A stretch of DNA of 44,271 nt from Betaproteobacteria bacterium (GCA_009693235.1 SHXR01000037.1:1-44271), one strand, 5' to 3'; counted from the stretch's first letter, positions 16,495 to 25,386 are shown. Numbers and translations: made by a program. The notes: generated from the sequence alone by a model not told the origin.

Positions 16495-17811
16495 CTATCC
16501 CCTGCCCAGCATCATATCGGGCAGGATGGTCGAGATCACCGGGAAGAAAATCAAGATGATAAGGGTGAAGATCTCCATGAAGAGAAACCACCAGATGCCG
16601 CGGAACACTTCTTCTAGGGGCACCGAATTACCGACCACACCTTTCACGACATAGACCGTAATCCCGAAGGGTGGCGTAATACAGCCGATCTCAACCAACT
16701 TCACCACGATGATGCCAAACCAGATCAGGTTGATGTCGAGGCTCTTTAGCACCGGCAGCAACACCGGCAGCGTGAGCAGCATCATCGAGATCGAGTCAAG
16801 AAAACACCCGAGGAAAATGTAGACGATACAAACGATCAGGATCACCACCGCGACCGAGAGCTTGGCCTCGACGATGGCCTCGGCGAGCTTTTGCGGCACG
16901 CCGCTGATCGCCATAAACCCGGTGAAGATCGATGCACCCACCAGCAGCAGGAAAATCATGCCGGTGGTGCGTGCGGTCTCGATCATGGCATCCTTGAAGG
17001 TCGTCCGCGACAGCTGCTTGGCAAAGATCATCAGCACAAATGCCCCGAGCGCACCGATGGCCGCGGCTTCCGTTGCCGTCACGAAACCGGTGTAGATGCC
17101 GCCGAGAACCAGCATGATAAGGAGCGTGATACCCCAAATATTCTTGAGCGAAACAAAGCGCTGCGCCCAGGTGATCTCGAACGGAACTTCCGGCGCGAGC
17201 GATGGATCGCGCTTGACGCGATACCAGATCATCGCCATCAGCAGGAACGCTGAGAGAATACCCGGCAGGTATCCGGCCATGAGCAATCGGCCGATCGATA
17301 CCTCGGTGAGAATGGCAAACACCACCATCACGATGCTGGGCGGAATGAGCACGGCAAGCGTTGCGGCGGCCGCGACCGAACCGCATGCGAGCTTGCGGTC
17401 ATACCCGTAGCGCAGCATTTCCGGGATCGACACCCGCCCCATCGCGCCGGCCGCCGCAACACCGGAACCCGCACAGGCGCCGAACAAGGCGCACCCGGCG
17501 ACGGTGGCGATCGCCAAGCCGCCCGGCAGCCGCGCAAGCCACAAACGTGCGGTATCAAAACAGGCGCGCGTCAAACCAGCGTGGTAGGCGAAATAGCCCA
17601 TCAGCAGAAACAACGGCACGGCGGTAAGCGTGTTGTTCGCCACCGACGAATACATCTGCGAGGACAGGAGCGCAAAGGTCGCGTCCGGTCCACTCAGCGT
17701 AAAGAGTCCGCCCAGGCCGACCAAAGTGAGCGCAAATGCAATCGGAATCCGCACCGCGATCAAAGCGAGAAGAATGATGAACCCGAACAAACCGTAGTAA
17801 TGACTCTCCAT
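16495..17811 (-). CDS. dctM: TRAP transporter large permease DctM
   Basis: This is the large membrane subunit of a TRAP transporter, 438 residues with about twelve hydrophobic helices, which carries the Na+-coupled solute pathway. Diagnostic stretches are 'IPIAFALTLVGLGGLFTL', 'VPLFLLMGYFAYHAGLTRACFD', 'CAGSGVAAAGAMGRVSIPEM', 'LAVLIPPSIVMVVFAILTEVSIG' and 'EIGCITPPFGITVYVVKGV'. It is the third gene of a minus-strand dctP-dctQ-dctM operon and follows dctQ by 45 bases. The 120 bases between its stop and the next gene show no clear terminator. This transporter is complete, unlike the one at the window start. Confidence 0.95.
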   Translation of the reverse strand: MESHYYGLFGFIILLALIAVRIPIAFALTLVGLGGLFTLSGPDATFALLSSQMYSSVANNTLTAVPLFLLMGYFAYHAGLTRACFDTARLWLARLPGGLAIATVAGCALFGACAGSGVAAAGAMGRVSIPEMLRYGYDRKLACGSVAAAATLAVLIPPSIVMVVFAILTEVSIGRLLMAGYLPGILSAFLLMAMIWYRVKRDPSLAPEVPFEITWAQRFVSLKNIWGITLLIMLVLGGIYTGFVTATEAAAIGALGAFVLMIFAKQLSRTTFKDAMIETARTTGMIFLLLVGASIFTGFMAISGVPQKLAEAIVEAKLSVAVVILIVCIVYIFLGCFLDSISMMLLTLPVLLPVLKSLDINLIWFGIIVVKLVEIGCITPPFGITVYVVKGVVGNSVPLEEVFRGIWWFLFMEIFTLIILIFFPVISTILPDMMLGRG

Positions 17812-17856
17812 ATCGGCTCACGCCGCCTTTCTACTTGCTATGCAGGGAACGGTTGA

Positions 17857-18384
17857 TCAGGCAGGCGGCGGCGCATCGTGCGGCAGCGGTTCCGCTACCC
17901 CAAATGCGCGCTTAAACTCTTGCTTCGCGGTGAGCACCAGCTGCAACACCATAAGTCCGGTACCAAGCGGGATGATCCAGCGGAACGGCCAGATCGGCAC
18001 CGGTATCACCGCGATCCGGTACTCCCACACGACCGTCGACTGGATCGCTTTCTCCATCGCCAGCCAGGTGAGAAAGCCGAACAGCACGACGCCGATCAGA
18101 GCGGCCACCGCATCGATCAACGATTGGGTCCGCACCGACAGACCCATCGTGACCACGCCGACGAACACATGCTCCCGCTTGAGCTGCACGAACATCAGCG
18201 GCAGAAACACCGCCGGAATCATCAACGCTTCGCTGAATTCGAGCGCACCCGGCAGTGAGCTCGCCACCTTTCGTCCGATGGCATCGATTGCCACCATCAG
18301 CATGAGAAGGAAAACCACAAAGCCACCGACCAGCGCCATCCATTCAGCCAGCAAGTCTAGCGCGCGATTACTTTGCTTCACCAT
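17857..18384 (-). CDS. dctQ: TRAP transporter small permease DctQ
   Basis: This is the 175-residue small membrane subunit that links receptor and large permease. Four hydrophobic helices are visible, starting with 'WMALVGGFVVFLLMLMVAIDAIGRKV' in outline, where the 'AIDAIGRK' sequence is the DctQ signature, and ending with 'PFRWIIPLGTGLMVLQLVLTA'. The ATG at 18384 is preceded directly by a run of G. It sits between dctP and dctM with gaps of 43 and 45 bases. It shares architecture but little sequence with the dctQ at the window start, so the two transporters are not a recent duplication. Confidence 0.93.
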   Translation of the reverse strand: MVKQSNRALDLLAEWMALVGGFVVFLLMLMVAIDAIGRKVASSLPGALEFSEALMIPAVFLPLMFVQLKREHVFVGVVTMGLSVRTQSLIDAVAALIGVVLFGFLTWLAMEKAIQSTVVWEYRIAVIPVPIWPFRWIIPLGTGLMVLQLVLTAKQEFKRAFGVAEPLPHDAPPPA

Positions 18385-18427
18385 CCCCCCTCAACTTCGC
18401 GAACGATTGCAAGTCGGTTGTGTCCGC

Positions 18428-19519
18428 TTACTTCTTCTGCCAGGGATACCCTTTGGCAGCGATCTCTCGCTCACAGGCGGTCTGCAATTCCTGGAACTTC
18501 GCCCAGGTCGCGCGGGCCGGTACGTTTTTCTTTTCCATATCGACGAGCCACATCTCCTGCGCGTCCTTGCCCGCTTTTTCCAGCGCGGCCTGATCGGTCG
18601 GGGAGAGTTTGATGAGCCGCATGCCGCGCTTTTCTTCAAACTCCTTCAGCTTCACGGCTTCCTGTTCGATCATGCCGCGCGCAAACGCCATGTTGTACTC
18701 GATGCTCGCATCGAGAACGATCTTCTTCAGGCTGGCGGGAAAGCTGTTCCAACGCTTAAGACTGATCGAGACCGGCGCGGCCAAGGCCATACCCGAACCG
18801 GTGGCCGTCATGAATTTGGCGATCTCAAAGTGCTTGAAAGAATCGGTGAGCAACACCGTGCCTTCGGCGCCATCGACCACGCCGCGCTCGACCGCTTCAT
18901 AGATCTGTCCGTAGGGCATGAAGATGGGCGAGATGCCAAGCGGCTTGTACATGTTGATACGAGCACCGCCGTAGCTGCGAATGCGTTTCTTCTCGAGATC
19001 GGCCAGCTTTTCGATCGGCTTGTTCGACAGAAAATAGAAATGACCGCTTGCATAACCGGTGATTGGGAAGAATCCAAGCTGGTCGAAGGTCTTACGCAGA
19101 TTCGGCTCTTCCTGCTGCGTTTGCACCGAGGCGGTGATGCCGCACCAGTAATCGCGCGCATTGAATGGCATGTCGAGCGTCATCCAGAGCGCGGTCTTGG
19201 CCGGATCGTAGGTGGATGCCACGTTGGAAAAATCGGCGACGCCCGCGGCGAGATTCGGCGCGGCATCGGCCTGCTTGAACAGCGACTCCGACCAGAAGAT
19301 CTGGAATTTCACCTTGCCGTCGGTTCTCTTGGTGATGTTTTCCGTCCACTCCTTGAACCGATCCGGCACGAAGCCCACCGGCGGGAACGAGTACGCAACC
19401 TTCAAGGTGATGCTCGGGATATCGGCTGCTGCGCCCTGCGCCATGGCGCCAGGCATCGCTACGACCGCCACTGCGATGGCGCCGGCAGCAAGAACCCCAC
19501 GGGAAAGCTGAACGTTCAT
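18428..19519 (-). CDS. dctP: TRAP transporter solute receptor DctP
   Basis: This is the periplasmic receptor of the second TRAP system, 363 residues. The ATG at 19519 has a strong ribosome site (GGAGGAGA) eight bases before it. The signal peptide is MNVQLSRGVLAAGAIAVAVV...AMAQ. Family features include 'VKFQIFWSESLFKQADAAPNLAAGVADFSNV' in outline, 'KKRIRSYGGARINMYKPLGISPIFMP' in outline with the binding-site arginine, and 'YEAVERGVVDGAEGTVLLTDSFK'. Being divergent from the flavin/Rieske/GST operon over 248 bases, it probably imports the substrate of those oxygenases; that is inference from position. Confidence 0.94.
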   Translation of the reverse strand: MNVQLSRGVLAAGAIAVAVVAMPGAMAQGAAADIPSITLKVAYSFPPVGFVPDRFKEWTENITKRTDGKVKFQIFWSESLFKQADAAPNLAAGVADFSNVASTYDPAKTALWMTLDMPFNARDYWCGITASVQTQQEEPNLRKTFDQLGFFPITGYASGHFYFLSNKPIEKLADLEKKRIRSYGGARINMYKPLGISPIFMPYGQIYEAVERGVVDGAEGTVLLTDSFKHFEIAKFMTATGSGMALAAPVSISLKRWNSFPASLKKIVLDASIEYNMAFARGMIEQEAVKLKEFEEKRGMRLIKLSPTDQAALEKAGKDAQEMWLVDMEKKNVPARATWAKFQELQTACEREIAAKGYPWQKK

Positions 19520-19545
19520 TAGTTGTCTCCTCCAAGATATTTTCG

Positions 19546-19566
19546 CGTCGGCATGGCACGCCGACG
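19546..19566. promoter_or_regulatory. Hairpin in the divergent TRAP / oxygenase control region
   Basis: CGTCGGC at 19546-19552 and GCCGACG at 19560-19566 form a seven-base inverted repeat with a seven-base loop, 26 bases upstream of the dctP start. A related GTCGGC recurs at about 19579-19584. The whole 248-base gap separates two operons that probably share regulation, so this may be an operator or a leader hairpin. No -35/-10 pair was convincing to me and no regulator gene is encoded nearby. Otherwise the gap holds only the ribosome sites of the flanking genes. Confidence 0.3.
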
Positions 19567-19767
19567 GCAAGTGTGACGTCGGCCGATACGCATTGGTCGC
19601 ATCTCAACGTTGCATTCCAACGCACCTTGCGCTTCTATCAGCAAGCCAACCGGCCGTCAAGCAGACGAACCTTGCACGCATCCTGACGGGCTGCGAAAGC
19701 ATGCTGGCGCATCCGCGGCGAATCGCCTATCGTCGCAGATGCATTTCGCCAATAGGAGCATCTTAGC

Positions 19768-20888
19768 TTGACCTCGCCCTCGCACGACATCGGCGCTGAA
19801 CTGCTGCGCCGTCTTCCCGATGAGACGATCGCCGATCTGCGACGCACCGAATTGCTCAAAGCCGCACGCCCCAAACGATTCGGTGGTTTTGCACTCGATC
19901 TCGATCAAGTGATGGCGATCATCGCGGAGTTGGGCCGTGGCTGCGGCTCAACGGGCTGGGTGTTCGGCGTCTATTGTGACCACTACATCACGCTGGGGAT
20001 GTTTCCGGCTGCGATGCAGGAAGACGTACGGGCGAAGCAACCGGATGCGTTGATTTCGACTGGCCTTGCACCCGGCGGAACGATTCAGCGCACCGCAGGC
20101 GGGTACCGGCTAAGCGGACGATGGTCTTATTCGAGCGGCTGCACCCATGCCGATTGGGCATTCGTGCATACGCCGCTGCCCGCGGCGGATGGCGCCGCGC
20201 CGCCCGATTCCCTCTACGTTTTCGTGCCGCGCGCCGACTTTCACATCATCGACATCTGGGAAGTGATGGGCTTATGCGGCACCGGCAGCAATGATCTGGA
20301 CATCAATGACGCCTTCATCCCGAGCCATTGCACGCTGCGGGTGAGCGATGCGAACGAAGGAACCGGCCCGGGCATTACCTATAACGATGCCGCGCTGTAT
20401 CGCCTACCGCGCGCCGCAACCGTCCCCTATTGCCTCGGCGCACCGATCCTTGGCATTGCGCAGGCCATGTATGACGATTTCGTCGACAACATGCGTCCGC
20501 GTGCCTCGCGCGGTTTTCCATTGGCCGAGCAGCAGACCATTCAACTGCGGGTCGCCGAAGCCGCCGCTGAGATCGATGCCGCACGTTTGCTGTTGCAACG
20601 CGACTGCAAGGAAAGCATGCGCGCCATCCGCGAACGCGGCAAGCTCACCATGGAGGAACGCGCACGCAATCGCCGCGATATGGGTTACTGCGTGAAGCTT
20701 TGCGGACAGGCCTCGGAACGAATGTTCGCGGTGACGGGGGGCGCCGGCATCTATCTCAACACCGACATGCAGCGCCTCTACCGCGATGCCTCGCTTTAAG
20801 CCGGCATTACATCAATAGCTGGGATATTGCCGGCACCACCTTCGGGCGCGTCGCCTTCGGCTTGAAGCTGTTGCATCCGGCGATCTGA
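19768..20888 (+). pseudogene. Acyl-CoA-dehydrogenase-fold flavin monooxygenase, one frameshift
   Basis: This is a two-component flavin monooxygenase of the HpaB/HsaA-like acyl-CoA-dehydrogenase fold, which hydroxylates aromatics with reduced flavin supplied by a separate reductase. The TTG start at 19768 has AGGAG nine bases upstream. Typical segments are 'GRGCGSTGWVFGVYCDHY', 'GGYRLSGRWSYSSGCTHADWAFV' in outline, 'WEVMGLCGTGSNDLDINDAFIP' in outline, and 'LCGQASERMFAVTGGAGIYL'. The frame stops at 20799 after 'LYRDASL', but the true ending 'LSRHYINSWDIAGTTFGRVA' follows in the next frame to a stop at 20888. One extra G near 20792 would give 'RDASALSRHYINSWD' and 373 residues, the family's normal length. 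It leads the operon with the Rieske pair. No flavin reductase is in the window. Confidence 0.82.
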
Positions 20889-20901
20889 TCGGCACGCGCA
20901 G

Positions 20902-21807
20902 ATGAATGCGACGGCGCGCGATCCGGTCATCTGCAATGATTGGCATCCGGTCGCCGGTTGCATCGACCTACCGATCGGCCGTGTGCATAGCACGGTACTG
21001 CTCGATACGCCGATCGCGGTGGCGCGCCGCGATGAACAGACTTACCTTGTCTGGCTCGATCCGGAACACCGCTGCAGGCATCACATGCCCCTTGATGCAG
21101 CCATCATTGGACCAACGTTGCCCGCGACCCTGCGCTATGGCCATCTCTGGACATCGATTGACGAACCGCGTCATCCGCTCTTTTCTCTCCCGGAAGCCGA
21201 TGAAGCAGGCCGGCGCCCCTGTCACCCGGGGTCGATTGGTGTGCACACCGGCGGGCTGCGCGCCATCGAGAATTTTCTTGACCTCGCGCACTTCCCGTTC
21301 GTGCATACCGGCATCTTAGGCGCCGAACCATACACCGAGGTTCTGGACTACACCGTCACGATCAACGACGCCAATGAGGTCGTCGCGACCGAATGCCGCT
21401 TCGTGCAACCGCAGGCGGCGCTCAATGCGACCGGTGCGGCCGAGATTCACTATATCTATCGGGTACCACGCCCGTACACGGCGATCCTCTACAAGACTTG
21501 CCCCCTACAACCGGAACGTTTCGATGTCATCGCCTTGTTCGTGCAACCGGTCACCGAGACGCGCTGCATCGCTCATCAATGGATCTGCATACTGGATTCG
21601 TCGAGCAGCGAAGCCGCCTTGCGCCAATTTCAGCTGACCATTTTCGGGCAGGACAAGCCCATCCTCGAGAATCACCGCGAGAAACGCCTGCCCTTGGATC
21701 CGCGCGCCGAGATGCCCGTTCGTGCCGACGCCACATCAAGCGCGTATCGCCGGTGGCTAGCGGGCCTTGGCGTGCGCTACGGGACCATTTCCGCTTCACA
21801 GCAATGA
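20902..21807 (+). CDS. Rieske-oxygenase catalytic subunit with collapsed Rieske domain
   Basis: This 301-residue protein resembles the catalytic half of VanA-type Rieske non-haem iron oxygenases. The mononuclear-iron motif is clear: 'AIENFLDLAHFPFVHTGILG', with candidate ligands H130 and H135 and the bridging D127. The N-terminal Rieske region is degenerate. Only a C58-R-H60 remnant of the first CxH is left, the second CxxH pair is absent, and about 35 residues expected between strands are missing ('RCRHHMPLDAAIIG...LRYGHLWTSIDEP'). It therefore should not hold a [2Fe-2S] cluster. The next gene supplies exactly that cluster. Start at ATG 20902, 13 bases after the monooxygenase; its stop overlaps the next ATG. 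It probably hydroxylates or N-/O-demethylates a small aromatic or heteroaromatic compound. Confidence 0.85.
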   Translation: MNATARDPVICNDWHPVAGCIDLPIGRVHSTVLLDTPIAVARRDEQTYLVWLDPEHRCRHHMPLDAAIIGPTLPATLRYGHLWTSIDEPRHPLFSLPEADEAGRRPCHPGSIGVHTGGLRAIENFLDLAHFPFVHTGILGAEPYTEVLDYTVTINDANEVVATECRFVQPQAALNATGAAEIHYIYRVPRPYTAILYKTCPLQPERFDVIALFVQPVTETRCIAHQWICILDSSSSEAALRQFQLTIFGQDKPILENHREKRLPLDPRAEMPVRADATSSAYRRWLAGLGVRYGTISASQQ

Positions 21808-22526
21808 ACGACCGGGTATCCATGCACCCAGCCTTGGCCGCCTACCGGCACCGATGGATCGTCATTGCGCGCACCGCCGATGTGCCGGCAGGACATCTCT
21901 TCCACGGTCGCCTGCTCGGGGAGGAACTGGCCGTCTGGCGCAACAACGCCGGCCATATCAACGTATGGGAAAACCGTTGCCCGCATCGCGGCGTGCGGCT
22001 CACCATCGGCAGCCATCTTGGCGATCAACTGCAATGTCGCTATCACGGCTGGCGCTATGCAACCGGCAGCGGTGGATGCGTGCATATTCCGGCACATCCC
22101 AATGAGACGCCACCAGCACGCATCGGTGTGAAAGTGTTTCGCGCTCTCGAACGGAGTGGCTTCATTTGGGCTTCGACCGAGGAGCCTAGCAGCGAACCCG
22201 CCTCCATCGCACACCTTCCGGCCGATCATCACCCGCTTCGCAGCGCGATCATGCGCGCACCGGCCGAAGTGGTTGCGGCTGCATTGCTGCGCCATGCCTT
22301 TGCACCCGCGGGCGGTACTGCGCAACGCATCGATCCGCTCACCGTGGTCGTCCGCCACGCAACTGGGCAGGAAACGCTGCGATGGCTCATTCAACCATCG
22401 ACCGTGGACACATCGATCGTGTATGGCGTGCATGCCGCAACGGTTGGCGGCGCTTGGCTCGAAGCGGCGCAACAACTCAACGCCTCGCTGCAATCACTGC
22501 GCAGCACCATCGAGGCGCAAACGTGA
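21804..22526 (+). CDS. Stand-alone Rieske [2Fe-2S] protein, partner of the catalytic subunit
   Basis: The protein has 240 residues and carries an intact Rieske cluster: C59-P-H61 in 'WENRCPHRGVRL' and C78-R-Y-H81 in 'LQCRYHGWRYATG', with the usual spacing. The N-terminus 'YRHRWIVIARTADVPAG' and 'VFRALERSGFIWASTEEP' are those of an oxygenase alpha subunit, not of a small ferredoxin. The C-terminal 110 or so residues are short and show no D/N-x-x-H-x4-H iron motif, so it lacks the catalytic site. It is thus the complement of the preceding gene. Coupling is tight: its ATG overlaps the upstream stop, and its stop overlaps the GTG of the GST gene. It likely hands electrons to the neighbouring mononuclear iron; the reductase that feeds it is not in the window. 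Confidence 0.87.
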   Translation: MNDRVSMHPALAAYRHRWIVIARTADVPAGHLFHGRLLGEELAVWRNNAGHINVWENRCPHRGVRLTIGSHLGDQLQCRYHGWRYATGSGGCVHIPAHPNETPPARIGVKVFRALERSGFIWASTEEPSSEPASIAHLPADHHPLRSAIMRAPAEVVAAALLRHAFAPAGGTAQRIDPLTVVVRHATGQETLRWLIQPSTVDTSIVYGVHAATVGGAWLEAAQQLNASLQSLRSTIEAQT

Positions 22527-23149
22527 TCCGCCTCTACGACTATCCAATGTCTGGCAACTGCTACAAGGTACGGCCGCTGGCAGCCTTCCTCGGTATCGAA
22601 CTTGCGTTGATTCCGGTCGATTTCTATCCGGGTCGCGCCCATCGTGATGCCGCGTTCCTCGCCATCAATCCGCTTGGCCAGATCCCGGTGCTGGAAGATG
22701 GGGACCTGCGATTGCGGGACGCGCAGGCCATCCTTGTCTATCTCGCCGCTAAGTACGACGGGACGCGCACTTGGTACCCGAGCCACCCGGAAACGATGGG
22801 CAAGATCGGCATGTGGCTCGCCTTCGCCGAGCGGATTACCGCGACCGCCTCGGCGGCGCGCCTTCATGACGCCATGCAGTACGACTTCGACATCGAGCGG
22901 TGTCGCGCCGAGGCGCACGCTGCGTTGCAGATTCTCGATGAGCATCTCTGGTTCGCCGAGGCAGGAGGGGCCGCATGGATCGCCACGAACGATCATCCGA
23001 CCATCGCCGATATCGCCTGCTTTCCGTACATCATGCTGTCGGAAGAAGGCGGCATCTCGCGCGAGGACTATCCGGCGATCCGGCGCTGGACCGATCGTGT
23101 CAAAGGCATCAAAGGCTTCATTACGATGCCGGGGATCTTTCCGCGTTGA
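22523..23149 (+). CDS. Glutathione S-transferase homologue in the split-Rieske operon
   Basis: This is a 208-residue GST with a thioredoxin-like N-terminal domain and helical C-terminal domain. It starts at GTG 22523, overlapping the stop of the Rieske gene as GTGA. The N-terminus 'MIRLYDYPMSGNCYKVRPLA' has S10 and C13 at the glutathione site, 'INPLGQIPVLEDGDLRLRDAQAILVYLA' in outline carries the cis-proline and the gamma-glutamyl contact, and 'WIATNDHPTIADIACFPYI' is the usual C-domain capping motif. It may be a true detoxifying enzyme, but in the caffeine-degrading Ndm system, as I recall, a GST-like subunit (NdmE) holds the catalytic and Rieske-bearing proteins together. The gene order here makes that structural role plausible. 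It converges on the FMN dehydrogenase gene, four bases away. Confidence 0.88.
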   Translation: MIRLYDYPMSGNCYKVRPLAAFLGIELALIPVDFYPGRAHRDAAFLAINPLGQIPVLEDGDLRLRDAQAILVYLAAKYDGTRTWYPSHPETMGKIGMWLAFAERITATASAARLHDAMQYDFDIERCRAEAHAALQILDEHLWFAEAGGAAWIATNDHPTIADIACFPYIMLSEEGGISREDYPAIRRWTDRVKGIKGFITMPGIFPR

Positions 23150-23153
23150 TTAA

Positions 23154-24290
23154 TCAGGCTCGTCGCAACGCCTCGAAGTACGGATACACGATGCCGAGCC
23201 CAGGTGCCGCGGATGGCGGCAAGCCCGGTCGCACCCAGGAGGGATTCAGCTCGGCCAGCGAGGTGACGCCCATCAATCCCATCGTCGTGCGAATCTCTGC
23301 TTCCAGCAGTTCCAACATACGAACCACGCCCGCCTCGCCCGCCGCCGCCAGCGCCCAGCCATAGAGCTTGCCAATCCCCACCGCACGCGCACCCAGCGCA
23401 ATTGCTTTGATCACATCGGTACCACGCAGGATGCCGCCGTCCATCACCACTTCGGCCTTGCCCTCGACCGCGTCGACCACTTCGCGCAAGACATCAATGC
23501 TGGCTTCGCCATGATCCAGTTGACGGCCACCGTGATTCGACACATAGACGACCTCGGCCCCCACCTGCACCGCGCGACGCGCATCCTCACCGGATACGAT
23601 GCCCTTCAAGATGAGCGGAACACCCATGCGGGCTTTCATCCACACCATGTCATCCCAGGTAAGGCTCGCCTGAAAAGTGGGATCGCCGCCTTCCCGCACC
23701 AGATGCCGATTGATGAGGTCGCGCTCGCGCCGGCTGTAGTAAGCACGATCGACGGTGACACACAGCGCGTTGAAGCCCAGCGCTTTGGCCTGATCGAGCG
23801 TGTCTTCCACCCACTTGCGGCCACTTCTCACATAGAGCTGAAAAATGAGCGGTTCTTTGACCGCAGCTGCGATCGCCTCGATGCCAGGCTTCGCCGCAAT
23901 GCTGATGAAACAAGGCACGTTCTTGGCGACCGCCGCTTTCGCGACCGCGACGGCACCGCGCGGATCACCCACCTGCAGGAAGTTGCCGATGGGTGCGATG
24001 AACACCGGCATCGGCATCTTGCGACCAAGGAGCGTCGTCGTCATGTCGATGTTGCGCACATCGACCAGCACGCGCTGGCGTAGCGCCAGTCGATCCAATG
24101 CGAAGCGATTGCGGGCGAGGGTCGCCTCCGCATCCGACCCGCCGGAAAGCATGTCCCACAATTGCGATGACAAACCCCGATGGGCCGCCATCACAATTTC
24201 TTGCAGGCTCACGAACCCCGCGGCACGCTCCGCCTGCGCTTGCAACCGTGCAGCGTCACTGACTTGATTGGGATCTTGTTCGGTTGCCAC
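23154..24290 (-). CDS. FMN-dependent alpha-hydroxy-acid dehydrogenase
   Basis: This is a 378-residue enzyme of the lactate/mandelate/glycolate oxidase family, oxidising an alpha-hydroxy acid to the keto acid with FMN in a TIM barrel. FMN-binding and catalytic motifs include 'PVFIAPIGNFLQVGDPRGAVAVAKAA' in outline, 'LILKGIVSGEDARRA' with the lysine that stabilises reduced flavin, 'VYVSNHGGRQLDHGEASIDVL' in outline with the catalytic His and Arg, and 'VMDGGILRGTDVIKAIALGA'. The tyrosine usually found near the N-terminal 'YY.GG' is replaced ('WDMLSGGSDAEATL'), so the substrate carboxylate contact may differ. The start is GTG at 24290 with an AGGGG upstream. It is eight bases downstream of a Bug receptor gene, suggesting import and oxidation of one acid. 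Confidence 0.92.
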   Translation of the reverse strand: MATEQDPNQVSDAARLQAQAERAAGFVSLQEIVMAAHRGLSSQLWDMLSGGSDAEATLARNRFALDRLALRQRVLVDVRNIDMTTTLLGRKMPMPVFIAPIGNFLQVGDPRGAVAVAKAAVAKNVPCFISIAAKPGIEAIAAAVKEPLIFQLYVRSGRKWVEDTLDQAKALGFNALCVTVDRAYYSRRERDLINRHLVREGGDPTFQASLTWDDMVWMKARMGVPLILKGIVSGEDARRAVQVGAEVVYVSNHGGRQLDHGEASIDVLREVVDAVEGKAEVVMDGGILRGTDVIKAIALGARAVGIGKLYGWALAAAGEAGVVRMLELLEAEIRTTMGLMGVTSLAELNPSWVRPGLPPSAAPGLGIVYPYFEALRRA

Positions 24291-24298
24291 GACACCCC

Positions 24299-25267
24299 TT
24301 ACTCAGGTTTGAGCCCGGCCGTGCGCATTACCTCGCCCCACATGCGTACTTCTCTTGCCATATGTTCGCCAAATTGGGCAGGCGTCATCCGCCCCGGTTC
24401 GGCCGCATTGAGCGCGAGAATCTCCTTCACCTTCGGCTGCTCCACTGCTTTCGCGATCTCGGCATGCAAGCGCTCGACGATGTCGCGCGGCAATCCCGGC
24501 GGCCCCCACAGCGCCGAATAGAAGCCGTGGTCGTAGTCGCCCACCGTCTCGGCGATGGTAGGCACATCGCCAAGCTGCAGCGTGCGCTTGGCAAACGAGG
24601 TCGCGAGGATAACGAGTTTGCCCGCCTTGGCTTGCGGGACGGCAGCCGGAATCGTCGATAACGAGATTGCGGTGTCGCCTGCGATCACCGATGTCGCCGC
24701 CTGAATGCTGCCTTTGAACGGAATATGCACGAGTTGAATCCCGACCATGCGATGCAAGCGCTCGGCGGCTAGGTGGTTGATCGCGCCATTGCCGGACGAT
24801 GCGTAATTCAATTGCCCCGGTTTGGACTTGGCGAGTGCGACCAGCTCCGCGAGCGTGCGAACGTTGAGACTTGGATTGGCCACCAAGAGCATCGGCGAGC
24901 CGGCCACGAGCGCGACGGGCTCGAAGTCCTTCAACACGTCATACGGCAGCTTGGCGTACAGGCTTGCCGAAATCGAATGGCTCGCCACATCGGTCATCAG
25001 AAGCGTATAGCCATCGGGCACGGCTTTCGCGACGAGCCCGGCGCCGAGCGTTCCACCCGCACCGGGACGATTGTCCACGATCACCTGCTGGCCGAAGGCC
25101 TCTGAGAGGTGCAATGCCACCGCACGCGTGATGACATCGGTTATCCCGCCGATGGGCCAAGGGATGATGACGCGAATCGGCTTATTCGGATACGACTGTG
25201 CAGCGGCATGGAGCGAGATAGCACTGCCCATGACGACAAGCGCCGCAACGATGCGATTGATTCTCAT
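24299..25267 (-). CDS. Bug/TctC-type solute-binding protein
   Basis: This is a 322-residue periplasmic receptor. The ATG at 25267 has GGAGA five bases upstream, and the signal peptide ends 'AISLHAAAQ'. Family motifs are 'YPNKPIRVIIPWPIGGITD', 'VDNRPGAGGTLGAGLVAKAVPDGYTLLM' in outline, 'YAKLPYDVLKDFEPVALV' and 'LVHIPFKGSIQAATSV'. It lies upstream of, and eight bases from, the FMN hydroxy-acid dehydrogenase. No TctAB membrane genes are nearby. It is divergent from the small VOC gene over 119 bases. It differs clearly from the two other Bug proteins in the window, so each likely has its own ligand. Confidence 0.93.
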   Translation of the reverse strand: MRINRIVAALVVMGSAISLHAAAQSYPNKPIRVIIPWPIGGITDVITRAVALHLSEAFGQQVIVDNRPGAGGTLGAGLVAKAVPDGYTLLMTDVASHSISASLYAKLPYDVLKDFEPVALVAGSPMLLVANPSLNVRTLAELVALAKSKPGQLNYASSGNGAINHLAAERLHRMVGIQLVHIPFKGSIQAATSVIAGDTAISLSTIPAAVPQAKAGKLVILATSFAKRTLQLGDVPTIAETVGDYDHGFYSALWGPPGLPRDIVERLHAEIAKAVEQPKVKEILALNAAEPGRMTPAQFGEHMAREVRMWGEVMRTAGLKPE

Positions 25268-25386
25268 CTTGTCTCCGGATGATTAGCGAATGAATCGGTA
25301 TCCCATAGTGTGCACCGCAATGAGATTTTTCGTGTGCCGGCCGGAGCGCGTTAGACTTGAACCCATCTTCCGGTTGGAGCGCGACC

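Noticed and set aside
17840..19522. A 560-codon open frame on the plus strand
   Set aside because: It is antisense to the intact dctQ and dctP genes and has no protein-family features; high GC leaves long shadow frames.
20902..21807. Frameshift as the cause of the missing Rieske ligands
   Set aside because: The frame is continuous, the flanking strands are recognisable on both sides and the shortened loop reads sensibly, so the collapse looks evolutionary rather than a sequencing error.
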